DNA from: Pseudomonas sp. Au-Pse12
Lineage (GTDB): Bacteria > Pseudomonadota > Gammaproteobacteria > Pseudomonadales > Pseudomonadaceae
Assembly: GCF_021341665.1 (NCBI RefSeq)
Contig: NZ_JAJTTH010000007.1
Span: 1-64,000, forward strand
Reading direction: 5' to 3'
Length of the DNA: 64,000 nt
How positions within the stretch are numbered: the first letter of the stretch is position 1; each line of letters begins with the position of its first letter. The translations under genes and the position numbers were made by a program. Under the pieces are notes generated by a model. It worked only from the letters and a program-made list of their open reading frames with translations, searched no databases and was not told the origin of the DNA. Below, one piece after another: positions 18,552 to 31,342 of this stretch.

Positions 18552-18664
18552 GTTCACGCCGTGCCACGTCGGAACCGTCCGATCAGCATAGCCAACTGCG
18601 TGTTACACGCTGTTCAATTGGAGCATGCATTCTCTTTTGTGACAAAGGCTTATGAGGTGTTTTT

Positions 18665-19615
18665 ATGAACCAAGCGAAGCATTCACGCCTGATCATTCTG
18701 GGCTCCGGCCCTGCCGGTTACAGCGCTGCCGTTTACGCCGCCCGAGCCAACCTCAAACCAACGGTCATCACCGGCCTGCAAGCCGGCGGTCAATTGACCA
18801 CCACCACCGAAGTCGACAACTGGCCCGGTGACGTGGAAGGCCTGACCGGCCCGGTGCTGATGGAACGCATGCAGAAACACGCCGAACGCTTCGACACCGA
18901 GATCGTCTATGACCACATCCACACCGCACAGTTGCAACAGCGGCCGTTTATCCTCATCGGCGACAGCGGCACCTACAGCTGTGATGCGCTGATCATCGCC
19001 ACCGGCGCATCGGCGCAGTACCTGGGCCTGCCCTCCGAGGAGGCCTTCGCCGGCAAGGGGGTATCCGCCTGCGCCACGTGCGACGGCTTTTTCTACCGCA
19101 ACCAGGTGGTGGCGGTGGTCGGCGGCGGCAACACCGCTGTGGAGGAAGCACTGTATCTGTCGAATATCGCCAAAGAAGTGCACCTGGTGCATCGCCGCGA
19201 CAAGCTGCGAGCGGAGAAAATCCTCCAGGACAAGCTGTTCGACAAGGCGGCCAACGGCAACATCCGCCTGCACTGGAACCAGCACCTGGACGAAGTGCTG
19301 GGGGATGCCAGCGGCGTGACCGGCGCCCGCCTCAAGGACAGCCACAGCGAACAGACCAAGGATCTGGCGCTGGCCGGAGTATTTATCGCCATCGGCCACA
19401 AGCCCAATACCGATTTGTTTCAGGGGCAATTGGAAATGCGCGACGGCTATCTGCTGGTCCGCGGCGGCAGCGAAGGCAACGCCACCGCCACTGGCATCGC
19501 GGGAGTCTTCGCCGCCGGCGACGTGGCCGATCACGTCTACCGCCAAGCCATCACTTCCGCCGGCGCCGGCTGCATGGCGGCCCTGGATGCGGAAAAATTC
19601 CTCGACGACAACTAA
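18665..19615 (+). CDS. trxB: Thioredoxin reductase
   Basis: A 316-residue low-molecular-weight flavoprotein that passes electrons from NADPH through FAD to thioredoxin. FAD-binding GSGPAGYSAAVYAAR is near the N-terminus, the redox-active Cys-Ala-Thr-Cys lies around residues 136-139, NADPH-binding VVGGGNTAVEEALYL follows, and the second FAD motif GVFAAGDVAD is near the C-terminus. It is divergent from ftsK. The aat gene follows on the same strand after 72 bp. Confidence 0.96.
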   Translation: MNQAKHSRLIILGSGPAGYSAAVYAARANLKPTVITGLQAGGQLTTTTEVDNWPGDVEGLTGPVLMERMQKHAERFDTEIVYDHIHTAQLQQRPFILIGDSGTYSCDALIIATGASAQYLGLPSEEAFAGKGVSACATCDGFFYRNQVVAVVGGGNTAVEEALYLSNIAKEVHLVHRRDKLRAEKILQDKLFDKAANGNIRLHWNQHLDEVLGDASGVTGARLKDSHSEQTKDLALAGVFIAIGHKPNTDLFQGQLEMRDGYLLVRGGSEGNATATGIAGVFAAGDVADHVYRQAITSAGAGCMAALDAEKFLDDN

Positions 19616-19687
19616 TCCCTCGCCCTACGCTTGTGGCGGGCCAGCCATGGCTCGCCACCACCCTCCCCTGCCGCAAGTCTGGATGCC

Positions 19688-20368
19688 ATGCTGACCTGGT
19701 TACAACGCAACACACTCGACTTCCCCCCCCTGGAAAAAGCCATGCGCGTGCCCAACGGCTTGCTGGCCGCAGGCGGAGACTTGTCCGCCGAGCGCCTGGT
19801 CCAGGCTTATCGCCATGGCTGCTTTCCCTGGTTTTCCGAGGGACAGCCGATTCTCTGGTGGTCCCCGGACCCGCGCACGGTGCTGTTTCCGGACGAACTG
19901 CATGTGTCCCGCAGCCTGGGCAAACTGCTGCGCAAGCAGCGCTATCAGGTGACCTTCGACCAGGACTTTGCCGCCGTCATCAACGCCTGCGCGGCCCCCC
20001 GGGCCTACGCCGACGGCACCTGGATCAGCGAGGCGATGCAACACGCCTATCTGCAACTGCATCAACGTGGCTACGCCCATTCGGTGGAAGTCTGGGACCA
20101 AGGCCGCCTGGTCGGCGGCTTGTATGGGCTGGCCATGGGGCAGCTTTTTTTTGGCGAATCAATGTTCAGCCGCGCCGACAATGCCTCGAAAGTCGGCTTC
20201 GCGACCCTGGTGGAGCACCTCAAGACGTGGGGATTCGTGCTGATCGACTGCCAGATGCCCACTGAGCACCTGCAAAGCCTCGGCGCCCGATCGATTTCCC
20301 GGCCAGAGTTTGCGGGCTACCTGAAACACCACCTGGACCTGCCGAGCCGCGCCACATGGGTTTCCTAG
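19688..20368 (+). CDS. aat: Leucyl/phenylalanyl-tRNA-protein transferase
   Basis: A 226-residue Aat enzyme that adds Leu or Phe to proteins with N-terminal Lys or Arg, making N-degrons for ClpS. Family stretches are FPPLEKAMRVPNGLLAAGGDLS, AYRHGCFPWFSEGQPILWWSPDPR and HSVEVWDQGRLVGGLYGLAMGQLFFGESMFSR (in parts). ATG 19688 (MLTWLQ) is chosen; the 19-residue extension from 19631 is not family-like. Next on the strand is bpt, the other N-degron transferase. Confidence 0.95.
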   Translation: MLTWLQRNTLDFPPLEKAMRVPNGLLAAGGDLSAERLVQAYRHGCFPWFSEGQPILWWSPDPRTVLFPDELHVSRSLGKLLRKQRYQVTFDQDFAAVINACAAPRAYADGTWISEAMQHAYLQLHQRGYAHSVEVWDQGRLVGGLYGLAMGQLFFGESMFSRADNASKVGFATLVEHLKTWGFVLIDCQMPTEHLQSLGARSISRPEFAGYLKHHLDLPSRATWVS

Positions 20369-20426
20369 GCGGGTTTGCCGGTGGTGGCTTACACTTAATT
20401 GCAAAGCTTACTCCGAGGGTTGACTC

Positions 20427-21134
20427 ATGACCGAGTTGGCGCGCCTGAAGTTTTATGCCACCCAACCCCACTCTTGCAGCTACCTGCCCGACGAACAGGC
20501 GACCACCTTGTTCCTCGACCCCAGCCAGCCGATGGACGTGCATGTCTACGCCGACCTGTCGGAAATGGGCTTTCGCCGCAGCGGTGACCATCTGTATCGG
20601 CCGCACTGCCAGAACTGCAACGCTTGCGTGCCGGCACGCATTCCCGCCGCGCAGTTCCTGCCCAATCGCCAGCAAAAGCGCATTCTCAAGCGCAACAGTG
20701 ACTTGACCGTAACAGCCGCCAAGCCCTGCTTCAGCGAAGAATATTTCGAGCTCTACCAACGCTATATCGAACAACGCCACGCCGACGGCGATATGTTCCC
20801 GCCCAGCCGCGATCAGTTCTCGACCTTCCTGGTTCGCGACCTGCCCTTCTCGCGCTTCTACGAATTCCGCCTGGACGGCCGCCTGTTGGCAGTGGCCGTC
20901 ACCGACCTGCTGCCCAATGGCCTGTCAGCGGTCTACACCTTCTACGAGCCCGACGAAGAACGCCGCAGCCTGGGGCGCTTTGCGATCCTCTGGCAAATTG
21001 GCGAAACCCTGCGCCTGGGACTGGACGCGCTGTACCTGGGCTACTGGATCAAAAACTGCAAAAAGATGAACTACAAGACCCAATATCGCCCCATAGAGCT
21101 GCTGGTTAATCAGAGATGGGTGATCCTGAACTAG
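20427..21134 (+). CDS. bpt: Aspartate/glutamate leucyltransferase
   Basis: A 235-residue protein of the Bpt/ATE family, which transfers Leu to N-terminal Asp or Glu. N-terminal [16 protein letters not shown] and the cysteine-rich [21 protein letters not shown] segment match the ATE N-domain. The GNAT-like C-terminal half has [25 protein letters not shown] and [15 protein letters not shown] (in parts). Bacterial Bpt enzymes use Leu-tRNA where eukaryotic ATE1 uses Arg-tRNA. It lies between aat and infA. Confidence 0.93.
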
Positions 21135-21234
21135 AAGGTCTTGGCTTGAACCCCACTTTTCGGGCACAATGCACGCCGCTTTTGCCTGGCGCAGTTGCAC
21201 CGGGCCATTCATTGGACACCGAGGGCTTTACTGC

Positions 21235-21453
21235 ATGTCGAAAGAAGACAGCTTCGAAATGGAAGGCACTGTCGTCGACACCCTGCCCAACACCATGTTT
21301 CGTGTGGAGTTGGAAAATGGGCACGTCGTAACCGCGCATATTTCCGGCAAGATGCGCAAGAACTACATTCGTATTCTTACCGGTGACAAAGTGCGCGTCG
21401 AGCTGACGCCCTATGACTTGAGCAAAGGGCGCATCACTTACCGCGCTCGCTAA
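21235..21453 (+). CDS. infA: Translation initiation factor IF-1
   Basis: A 72-residue S1-fold (OB) protein that binds the 30S A site. The sequence shows [44 protein letters not shown] and a terminal GRITYRAR (parts), diagnostic for IF-1. ATG 21235 gives the standard length; the upstream in-frame starts are rejected. A strong terminator follows 15 bp past the stop. The infA-clpA convergent pair is also seen in other pseudomonads. Confidence 0.97.
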
Positions 21454-21468
21454 GCAAGTCAATACAAG

Positions 21469-21493
21469 ACGCCCGGTTATGCCGGGCGTTTTT
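21469..21493 (+). terminator. Rho-independent terminator of infA
   Basis: ACGCCCGG-TTAT-CCGGGCGT-type hairpin (GCCCGGTTATGCCGGGC) followed by TTTTTG, 15 bases after the infA stop. Confidence 0.85.
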
Positions 21494-21531
21494 GTTCGTC
21501 TGCAAAAAAATTTTCAACCGCCAGATAGCAC

Positions 21532-21553
21532 AAAGGCACCCTCCGGTGCCTTT
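21532..21553 (-). terminator. Terminator hairpin of clpA
   Basis: The palindrome AAAGGCACCCTCCGGTGCCTTT forms a 9-bp stem 27 bases beyond the clpA stop on the minus strand. The T-tract is short, so this is less certain than the neighbouring infA terminator. Confidence 0.6.
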
Positions 21554-21579
21554 GGCGGTACTGCTGCGTTACGCGGCCA

Positions 21580-23850
<2,271 letters not shown>

Positions 23851-23879
23851 AGCTTCACCTCATACCCAAGTGGTCGGCG

Positions 23880-24242
23880 TTAACCGTCCTTCTCGATTTC
23901 ACAGAGTAGCGGATGCTGGCTTTCCCGGGCGTACTGGTTGACCTGCATGGCCTTGGTCTCGGCGATGTCGCGGGTAAACAATCCACACACTGCCCGCCCT
24001 TCGGTATGGACGGCCAGCATGACCTTGGTCGCCAGCTCGCGATTCAGGTTAAAAAACATCTCGAGCACTTCGACGACGAAATCCATCGGCGTGTAGTCAT
24101 CGTTGAACAAAACCACCTTGTACATCGGCGGCGCCTGGAGAGCAGGCTTAGCCTCCTGCACCGCCAAGCCAGCGGAATCGTCGTCGTGCAAGTCCGGGCG
24201 ATCCTGATTGAATGTTAGTCGAATCTGGCTGATTGCATGCAT
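23880..24242 (-). CDS. clpS: ClpA adaptor ClpS (N-recognin)
   Basis: A 120-residue adaptor that binds N-terminal Leu, Phe, Trp or Tyr and delivers the substrate to ClpA. A flexible N-terminal tail of about 40 residues precedes the core, which has the N-degron pocket residues in VVLFNDDYTPMDFVVEVL (Asn-Asp-Asp) and the conserved His in AVHTEGRAVCGLF. It is divergent from cspD over 224 bp and upstream of clpA. Confidence 0.96.
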   Translation of the reverse strand: MHAISQIRLTFNQDRPDLHDDDSAGLAVQEAKPALQAPPMYKVVLFNDDYTPMDFVVEVLEMFFNLNRELATKVMLAVHTEGRAVCGLFTRDIAETKAMQVNQYARESQHPLLCEIEKDG

Positions 24243-24466
24243 GGAAAGAAAGGTTCGTCAGTTGTGCAAATACAGTGGTGGGGGCGCCCTGGAAGGATTT
24301 CAACTCCGACCGCCGGGTCACCTTGACTATCGGCAAAACGGTGTTACAACCAATAGGGCCCACATTGGGTAATAAACGTCCGCGGCGTCAATCTTTTTAC
24401 CAAGTTTGGCGGCGGATGAACTGGATGATACTCCAGTGATGGAGTCTGTTGCAGAGGGATATGAGT

Positions 24467-24724
24467 ATGGCTAGCGGTAAGGTCAAGTGGTTCAACAATG
24501 CCAAGGGTTATGGCTTTATTAATGAGGAGGGCAAGACTGACGATCTGTTTGCCCATTACTCGGCCATCGATATGGATGGCTACAAGACCTTGAAAGCCGG
24601 ACAGGCTGTGAGCTTCGAGATCATCCAGGGGCCCAAGGGCTTGCATGCGATCAAAATCAGCGCCTTGAAGGTGCCCGGCGAAATCGTGACCGCCCAGGCC
24701 CAGCCCGAAAGCGCACTGAGCTGA
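24467..24724 (+). CDS. cspD: Cold-shock-domain protein CspD
   Basis: An 85-residue single-stranded nucleic-acid-binding protein. RNP1 (KGYGFIN) and RNP2 (DLFAHYS) are both present, along with GKVKWFNNAKG. E. coli CspD inhibits replication in stationary phase; the Pseudomonas homologue is assigned by similarity and by its place opposite clpS, as in E. coli. GAGGG lies 9 bases before ATG 24467, favouring it over the ATG two codons upstream, which would be too close. A C-terminal tail of about 15 residues extends past the cold-shock domain. Confidence 0.92.
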   Translation: MASGKVKWFNNAKGYGFINEEGKTDDLFAHYSAIDMDGYKTLKAGQAVSFEIIQGPKGLHAIKISALKVPGEIVTAQAQPESALS

Positions 24725-24748
24725 TCGAACCAACATCCAGTCATAAAA

Positions 24749-24784
24749 AAACCGGCCGACTCAAGGGATTGAGTCGGCCGGTTT
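24749..24784. terminator. Bidirectional terminator between cspD and icd
   Basis: A 15-bp stem (AACCGGCCGACTCAA with TTGAGTCGGCCGGTT) and a small loop, flanked by an A-run on the left and Ts on the right. It sits between the convergent cspD and icd genes and can serve both strands. Confidence 0.85.
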
Positions 24785-24803
24785 GCTTTGTGCGCAGCGC
24801 AGC

Positions 24804-26060
24804 TTACATGTGCGAGATCAACGCATCACCGAAGGCCGAGGAGGACAGCAGGGTTGCACCGTCCATCAGGCGTTCGAAGTCATAAGTCACGGTCTTGGCC
24901 GAGATCGCGCCATTGGTGCCCTTGATGATCAGATCGGCCGCTTCGGTCCAGCCCATGTGGCGCAGCATCATCTCTGCTGAAAGGATCAGCGAGCCCGGGT
25001 TGACCTGGTCCTTGCCGGCATACTTGGGCGCGGTACCGTGGGTCGCCTCGAACATGGCCACGGTATCGGACAGGTTGGCACCTGGAGCAATACCGATACC
25101 CCCCACCTCCGCCGCCAGGGCGTCGGACAGGTAGTCACCGTTGAGGTTGAGGGTAGCGATCACATCGTATTCAGCCGGACGCAGCAGGATCTGCTGGAGC
25201 ATGGCATCGGCGATGGCATCCTTGACAATGACATTCTTGCCGGTTTTCGGGTTCTTGAACTGCATCCAAGGACCACCGTCCAGCAGGGTCGCACCGAACT
25301 CTTCGGCCGCCACTTCATAGGCCCATTCCTTGAAGGCACCTTCGGTGAACTTCATGATGTTGCCTTTGTGCACGATGGTCAGCGAGTCACGATCGTTATC
25401 CACTACATACTGCAGCGCCTTGCGCGCCAGACGCTTGGTGCCCTGCAGGGAAACCGGCTTGACGCCAATGCCGCAGTTTTCGTCGAAACGGATCTTGGTG
25501 ACCCCCATCTCCTCCTTGAGGAACTTGATGACCTTGGTGGCTTCTGCCGAACCGGCCTTCCACTCGATGCCAGCGTAAATGTCTTCGGAGTTTTCACGGA
25601 AGATGGTCATGTCCACATCACCCGGCTTTTTCACCGGGCTAGGCACACCTTCGAACCAACGCACCGGGCGCAGGCAGACATAGAGGTCGAGTTGCTGACG
25701 CAGGGCCACGTTCAGAGAGCGGATGCCGCCACCGACCGGCGTGGTCAGCGGGCCCTTGATGGAAACCACGTAATCCTTCACCGCATCCAGGGTTTCCTGA
25801 GGAAGCCAGGTGTCCTGGTCGTACACTTGAGTCGCTTTTTCCCCGGCATACACTTCCATCCAGGAAATCTTGCGTTCGCCGCCGTAAGCCTTCTTAACCG
25901 CAGCATCGACAACCTTGATCATAACCGGGCTGATATCAACACCAATACCGTCGCCTTCGATGAAAGGAATAATCGGGTTGTTAGGAACATTGAGAGAATG
26001 GTCTGCGTTGACGGTGATTTTGTCGCCGACTGCTGGAACCTGAATCTTCTTGTATCCCAT
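24804..26060 (-). CDS. icd: Isocitrate dehydrogenase (NADP+), dimeric
   Basis: A 418-residue E. coli-type NADP-isocitrate dehydrogenase that makes 2-oxoglutarate and CO2 in the TCA cycle. GDGIGVDISPVM and the substrate-binding GGGIRSLNVALRQ are present; Ser115 in IRSLNVALR corresponds to the E. coli Ser113 phosphorylated by AceK. RENSEDIYAGIEW, and the C-terminal FEATHGTAPKYAGKD with the NADP-selecting region, follow. It is divergent from idh, which encodes a second, unrelated isocitrate dehydrogenase. Control by AceK is inferred from the conserved serine. Confidence 0.96.
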   Translation of the reverse strand: MGYKKIQVPAVGDKITVNADHSLNVPNNPIIPFIEGDGIGVDISPVMIKVVDAAVKKAYGGERKISWMEVYAGEKATQVYDQDTWLPQETLDAVKDYVVSIKGPLTTPVGGGIRSLNVALRQQLDLYVCLRPVRWFEGVPSPVKKPGDVDMTIFRENSEDIYAGIEWKAGSAEATKVIKFLKEEMGVTKIRFDENCGIGVKPVSLQGTKRLARKALQYVVDNDRDSLTIVHKGNIMKFTEGAFKEWAYEVAAEEFGATLLDGGPWMQFKNPKTGKNVIVKDAIADAMLQQILLRPAEYDVIATLNLNGDYLSDALAAEVGGIGIAPGANLSDTVAMFEATHGTAPKYAGKDQVNPGSLILSAEMMLRHMGWTEAADLIIKGTNGAISAKTVTYDFERLMDGATLLSSSAFGDALISHM

Positions 26061-26315
26061 GCTGAACTCCGTTGTGTGGATTGAACATCTGGCTGCGTTC
26101 GAGCGTACCCCAGTTGAATCTGGACGGGAACCTCATGTTCCACCCATATGCCGTGAAAGCTGCATGGTTCGCGGCCTACAAGCCTGAATGCAAAGGGAAA
26201 AGTGCCAAAGTCGAGCACCCCGAATGACTCTACGCCTGCACCCCGCCTGCGACCTTTAGACCAATGGACGAGAACCGGCGCCTATGAAGCATCGGCGTTT
26301 TGCTAGCTACCTATG

Positions 26316-26321
26316 TATAAT
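26316..26321 (+). promoter_or_regulatory. Candidate -10 box of the idh promoter
   Basis: A perfect TATAAT lies 243 bp before the idh start in the 504-bp icd-idh region. No good -35 hexamer is seen at 16-18 bases. A 6-bp hairpin (GGGTTG-TTACCG-CAACCC, 26400-26417) falls in the predicted leader. The rest of the region shows no gene. Confidence 0.4.
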
Positions 26322-26564
26322 GCCGCCGCTGACCACAGAGTCACGACGGCCGAATGCTCTGCTACCGATAAAACAAGCCGAGAATGGCCGCCCAAAGCCG
26401 GGTTGTTACCGCAACCCACCCGCTTGACGCTCGACTGATGCACCCAACATCACCGCGAAGAAACCTCGACATTCGGCTCATGGATGACCTTTGAACGAAA
26501 GCGCTTACCCGGCGCACCTCGAGTTTCTGCGCACGCTTTAGCAAAGAAGAGAGTTAATCCGAAT

Positions 26565-28790
<2,226 letters not shown>

Positions 28791-28804
28791 GCACGAGCGA
28801 ACAC

Positions 28805-28833
28805 ACAAACCCCGGCCTAGCGCCGGGGTTTGT
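28805..28833 (+). terminator. Terminator after idh
   Basis: The hairpin ACAAACCCCGG-CCTAG-CGCCGGGGTTTGT (stem about 11 bp) lies 15 bases after the idh stop. The T-tract is part of the 3' arm. Confidence 0.75.
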
Positions 28834-28846
28834 GCTTCTGGGCCCA

Positions 28847-28924
28847 CTAGGAGCCTGCTTGCCGGTGAACGCCTCTACGCCGGACATGCGGCGCTCGCTT
28901 CGCCGGCAAGCCGGCTCCTACAAT
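28847..28924. repeat. Inverted pair of REP elements
   Basis: TAGGAGCCTGCTTGCCGGTGAA and, 50 bases on, the opposed CTTCGCCGGCAAGCCGGCTCCTACA. Core and orientation match the REP pairs at 10781 and 58305. It lies between the idh terminator and nudJ. Confidence 0.85.
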
Positions 28925-28951
28925 GCTTCCCCCTTATAAAGGAGTGCCTTT

Positions 28952-29398
28952 ATGGAATGGCAACCCCATATCACTGTCGCCACCATCGTCGAGGACCAGG
29001 GCCGCTTCCTGTTCGTCGAGGAGTACTCGGGCGAACACGCCGTGCTCAACCAGCCCGCCGGGCACCTGGATGCCAATGAAAGTCTGCTCCAGGCGGCCAT
29101 CCGCGAAACCCTGGAGGAAACCGGCTGGGACGTGGAGTTGACCGGCGTGGTCGGCATCTACCTGTACACCGCCCCCAGCAACGGCGTGACCTACCAGCGC
29201 GTGTGCTTTGCCGCCAAAGCGCTGCGCCATCATCCGGACTATCAGCTGGATGACGGCATCATCGGCCCGCGCTGGCTGAGCCGCGAGCAACTGCTGGAAC
29301 AGCGCGCCCACTGGCGCAGCGAGCTGATCCTGCAATGCCTGGACGATTACCTGGACGGCCAGCTGCACAGCCTGGCGCTGATCCGACCAATGCTTTAA
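28952..29398 (+). CDS. nudJ: Nudix hydrolase NudJ
   Basis: A 148-residue Nudix phosphohydrolase. The Nudix box is complete in GHLDANESLLQAAIRETLEETGW (G-x5-E-x7-REtlEEtG), near residue 37. In E. coli NudJ hydrolyses thiamine pyrophosphate intermediates and nucleoside tri/diphosphates. The gene order nudJ-mnmA-hflD-purB is identical to E. coli, which supports the assignment. AAAGGAG lies before ATG 28952. Confidence 0.9.
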   Translation: MEWQPHITVATIVEDQGRFLFVEEYSGEHAVLNQPAGHLDANESLLQAAIRETLEETGWDVELTGVVGIYLYTAPSNGVTYQRVCFAAKALRHHPDYQLDDGIIGPRWLSREQLLEQRAHWRSELILQCLDDYLDGQLHSLALIRPML

Positions 29399-29469
29399 CC
29401 GCAGTTTTAGCCTTGCAGGCCTCAGCCTGTTAGAATCGCGTCCTTTTTCAAGACACCCGTTGAATTCCT

Positions 29470-30603
29470 ATGCGTGATCCAGCCTCTTCTGACACCCAAA
29501 AGAAACGCGTCATTGTCGGCATGTCCGGCGGCGTGGATTCTTCCGTTTCCGCCCTCCTGCTAATGGAACAGGGATACCAGGTGGAAGGCCTGTTCATGAA
29601 GAACTGGGAGGAAGACGACGGCACCGAATACTGCACCGCCATGGATGACCTGGCCGACGCCCAGGCCGTGTGCGACAAACTTGGCATCAAGCTGCACACC
29701 GCCAACTTCGCCGCCGAGTACTGGGACAACGTGTTCGAGCACTTCCTGGCCGAATACAAGGCCGGCCGCACGCCGAACCCGGACATCCTGTGCAACCGCG
29801 AAATCAAGTTCAAGGCGTTCCTCGACTACGCCATGATGCTCGGTGCCGACCTGATCGCTACCGGCCACTATGTACGCCGCCGCGACATCGACGGCCGCAC
29901 CGAACTGCTCAAGGGCCTGGACCCGAACAAGGACCAGAGCTACTTCCTGCACGCCGTGGGCGGCGAGCAGATCGCCAAGACCCTGTTCCCGGTAGGCGAG
30001 CTGGAAAAACCCGAAGTGCGCGCCATCGCCGAGAAACATGACCTGGCCACCGCCAAGAAGAAAGACTCCACCGGCATCTGCTTTATCGGTGAGCGGCGCT
30101 TCAGCGACTTCCTCAAGCAATACCTGCCGGCCCAGCCCGGCGAGATCAAGACTACCGAAGGTGAAGTCATCGGCCGCCACCACGGCCTGATGTACCACAC
30201 CATCGGCCAGCGCCAGGGCCTGGGCATCGGCGGCCTGAAAGACGCCGGCGAAGAACCGTGGTACGTGCTGATCAAGGACCTGGAGCACAACGAGCTGATC
30301 GTCGGCCAGGGCAACGACCATCCGTGGCTGTTCTCCCGCGCCCTGCTGGCTTCCGACATCTATTGGGTCAACCCCATCGACCTGAGCCAGCCACGGCGCC
30401 TGACCGCCAAGGTGCGCTACCGCCAGAGCGACCAGCCCTGCACCCTGGAGCGGACCGCCAACGGCTACCGCGCCACCTTCGACGATCCGCAGCGCGCGGT
30501 GACTCCCGGCCAGTCCGTGGTGTTCTACGACGGTGAAATCTGCCTCGGCGGCGGCGTGATCGAAGTGGCCGAACCCTGGAGCAGCAAGGACGTCCGCCCA
30601 TGA
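29470..30603 (+). CDS. mnmA: tRNA-specific 2-thiouridylase MnmA
   Basis: A 377-residue enzyme that thiolates U34 of tRNA-Lys, -Glu and -Gln using ATP and sulfur from TusE. The ATP-pyrophosphatase P-loop is GMSGGVDSSVSALLL near residue 17. Catalytic cysteines are in NPDILCNREIKF (near 105) and STGICFIGERRF (near 200). The tus genes that supply its sulfur lie 21 kb upstream. Its stop overlaps the hflD start (ATGA). Confidence 0.96.
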   Translation: MRDPASSDTQKKRVIVGMSGGVDSSVSALLLMEQGYQVEGLFMKNWEEDDGTEYCTAMDDLADAQAVCDKLGIKLHTANFAAEYWDNVFEHFLAEYKAGRTPNPDILCNREIKFKAFLDYAMMLGADLIATGHYVRRRDIDGRTELLKGLDPNKDQSYFLHAVGGEQIAKTLFPVGELEKPEVRAIAEKHDLATAKKKDSTGICFIGERRFSDFLKQYLPAQPGEIKTTEGEVIGRHHGLMYHTIGQRQGLGIGGLKDAGEEPWYVLIKDLEHNELIVGQGNDHPWLFSRALLASDIYWVNPIDLSQPRRLTAKVRYRQSDQPCTLERTANGYRATFDDPQRAVTPGQSVVFYDGEICLGGGVIEVAEPWSSKDVRP

Positions 30604-31223
30604 GCCCGATTCAGGAGCAACTGACGGCGCTGGGCGGTGTATTCCTCGCAGCGGTGCTGGTGGACCGCATCGCCAAGACCGGCCAGGTCAGCGAGGCAGC
30701 CTTGAGCTGCATGCTCGGCAGCCTGCTGATCCGCGACCCGAAGGACACCCTGGAAGTCTACGGCGGCGACGACATCAACCTGCGCGAAGGCTATCGCGCC
30801 CTGATCGGCGCCCTGGAACGCGACCCCAGCACCCTGCAACGCGAGCCTTTGCGCTACGCGCTGTCGATGCTCGGCCTGGAGCGCCAGCTGGCCAAGCGCG
30901 ACGACCTCCTGGAAACCATCGGCAAGCGTCTGCCGCAGATCCAGTCCCAGGTCGAACACTTCGGCCCGGCCCACGAAAACGTCATCGCCGCGTGCGGCGG
31001 GCTGTACCAGGACACCTTGAGCACCCTGCGCCAGCGCATCCAGGTGCACGGCGACATGCGCAACCTGCAGCAGCCGAGCAATGCCTCGAAGATCCGCGCG
31101 CTGTTGCTCGCCGGCATTCGCTCGGCGCGCCTGTGGCGCCAGCTGGGCGGCCATCGCTGGCAACTGGTGATCAGCCGGCGCAAATTGCTTAAAGAACTTT
31201 ATCCGTTGATGCGCAGCAGCTGA
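30600..31223 (+). CDS. hflD: HflD homologue, membrane-associated lysogenization regulator-like protein
   Basis: A 207-residue helical protein of the HflD/YcfC family. MSPIQEQLTALGGVFLAAVLVDRIAKTG at the start (in parts), LIRDPKDTLEVYGGD and IRALLLAGIRSARLWRQLGGHRW fit the family. E. coli HflD is peripherally membrane-bound and affects the lambda lysis-lysogeny choice; its housekeeping role is unknown. It shares ATGA with mnmA and precedes purB, as in E. coli. Confidence 0.9.
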   Translation: MSPIQEQLTALGGVFLAAVLVDRIAKTGQVSEAALSCMLGSLLIRDPKDTLEVYGGDDINLREGYRALIGALERDPSTLQREPLRYALSMLGLERQLAKRDDLLETIGKRLPQIQSQVEHFGPAHENVIAACGGLYQDTLSTLRQRIQVHGDMRNLQQPSNASKIRALLLAGIRSARLWRQLGGHRWQLVISRRKLLKELYPLMRSS

Positions 31224-31342
31224 GCTGCGCCTGACTTTTCAAGAGCTGCGCGTAAGACGCCGGTCAGTTGGCAACGGACCGGCGGATATTTTCATGTATG
31301 ATACGCGCCCCATTTCGTTGCCCGACTGTCCGAGAACACCCC

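Noticed and set aside
31268..31302. TTGGCA ... TATGAT as purB promoter
   Set aside because: The spacing is 23 bases. The TATGAT alone may be a -10 box but has no matching -35, so it is mentioned only under purB.
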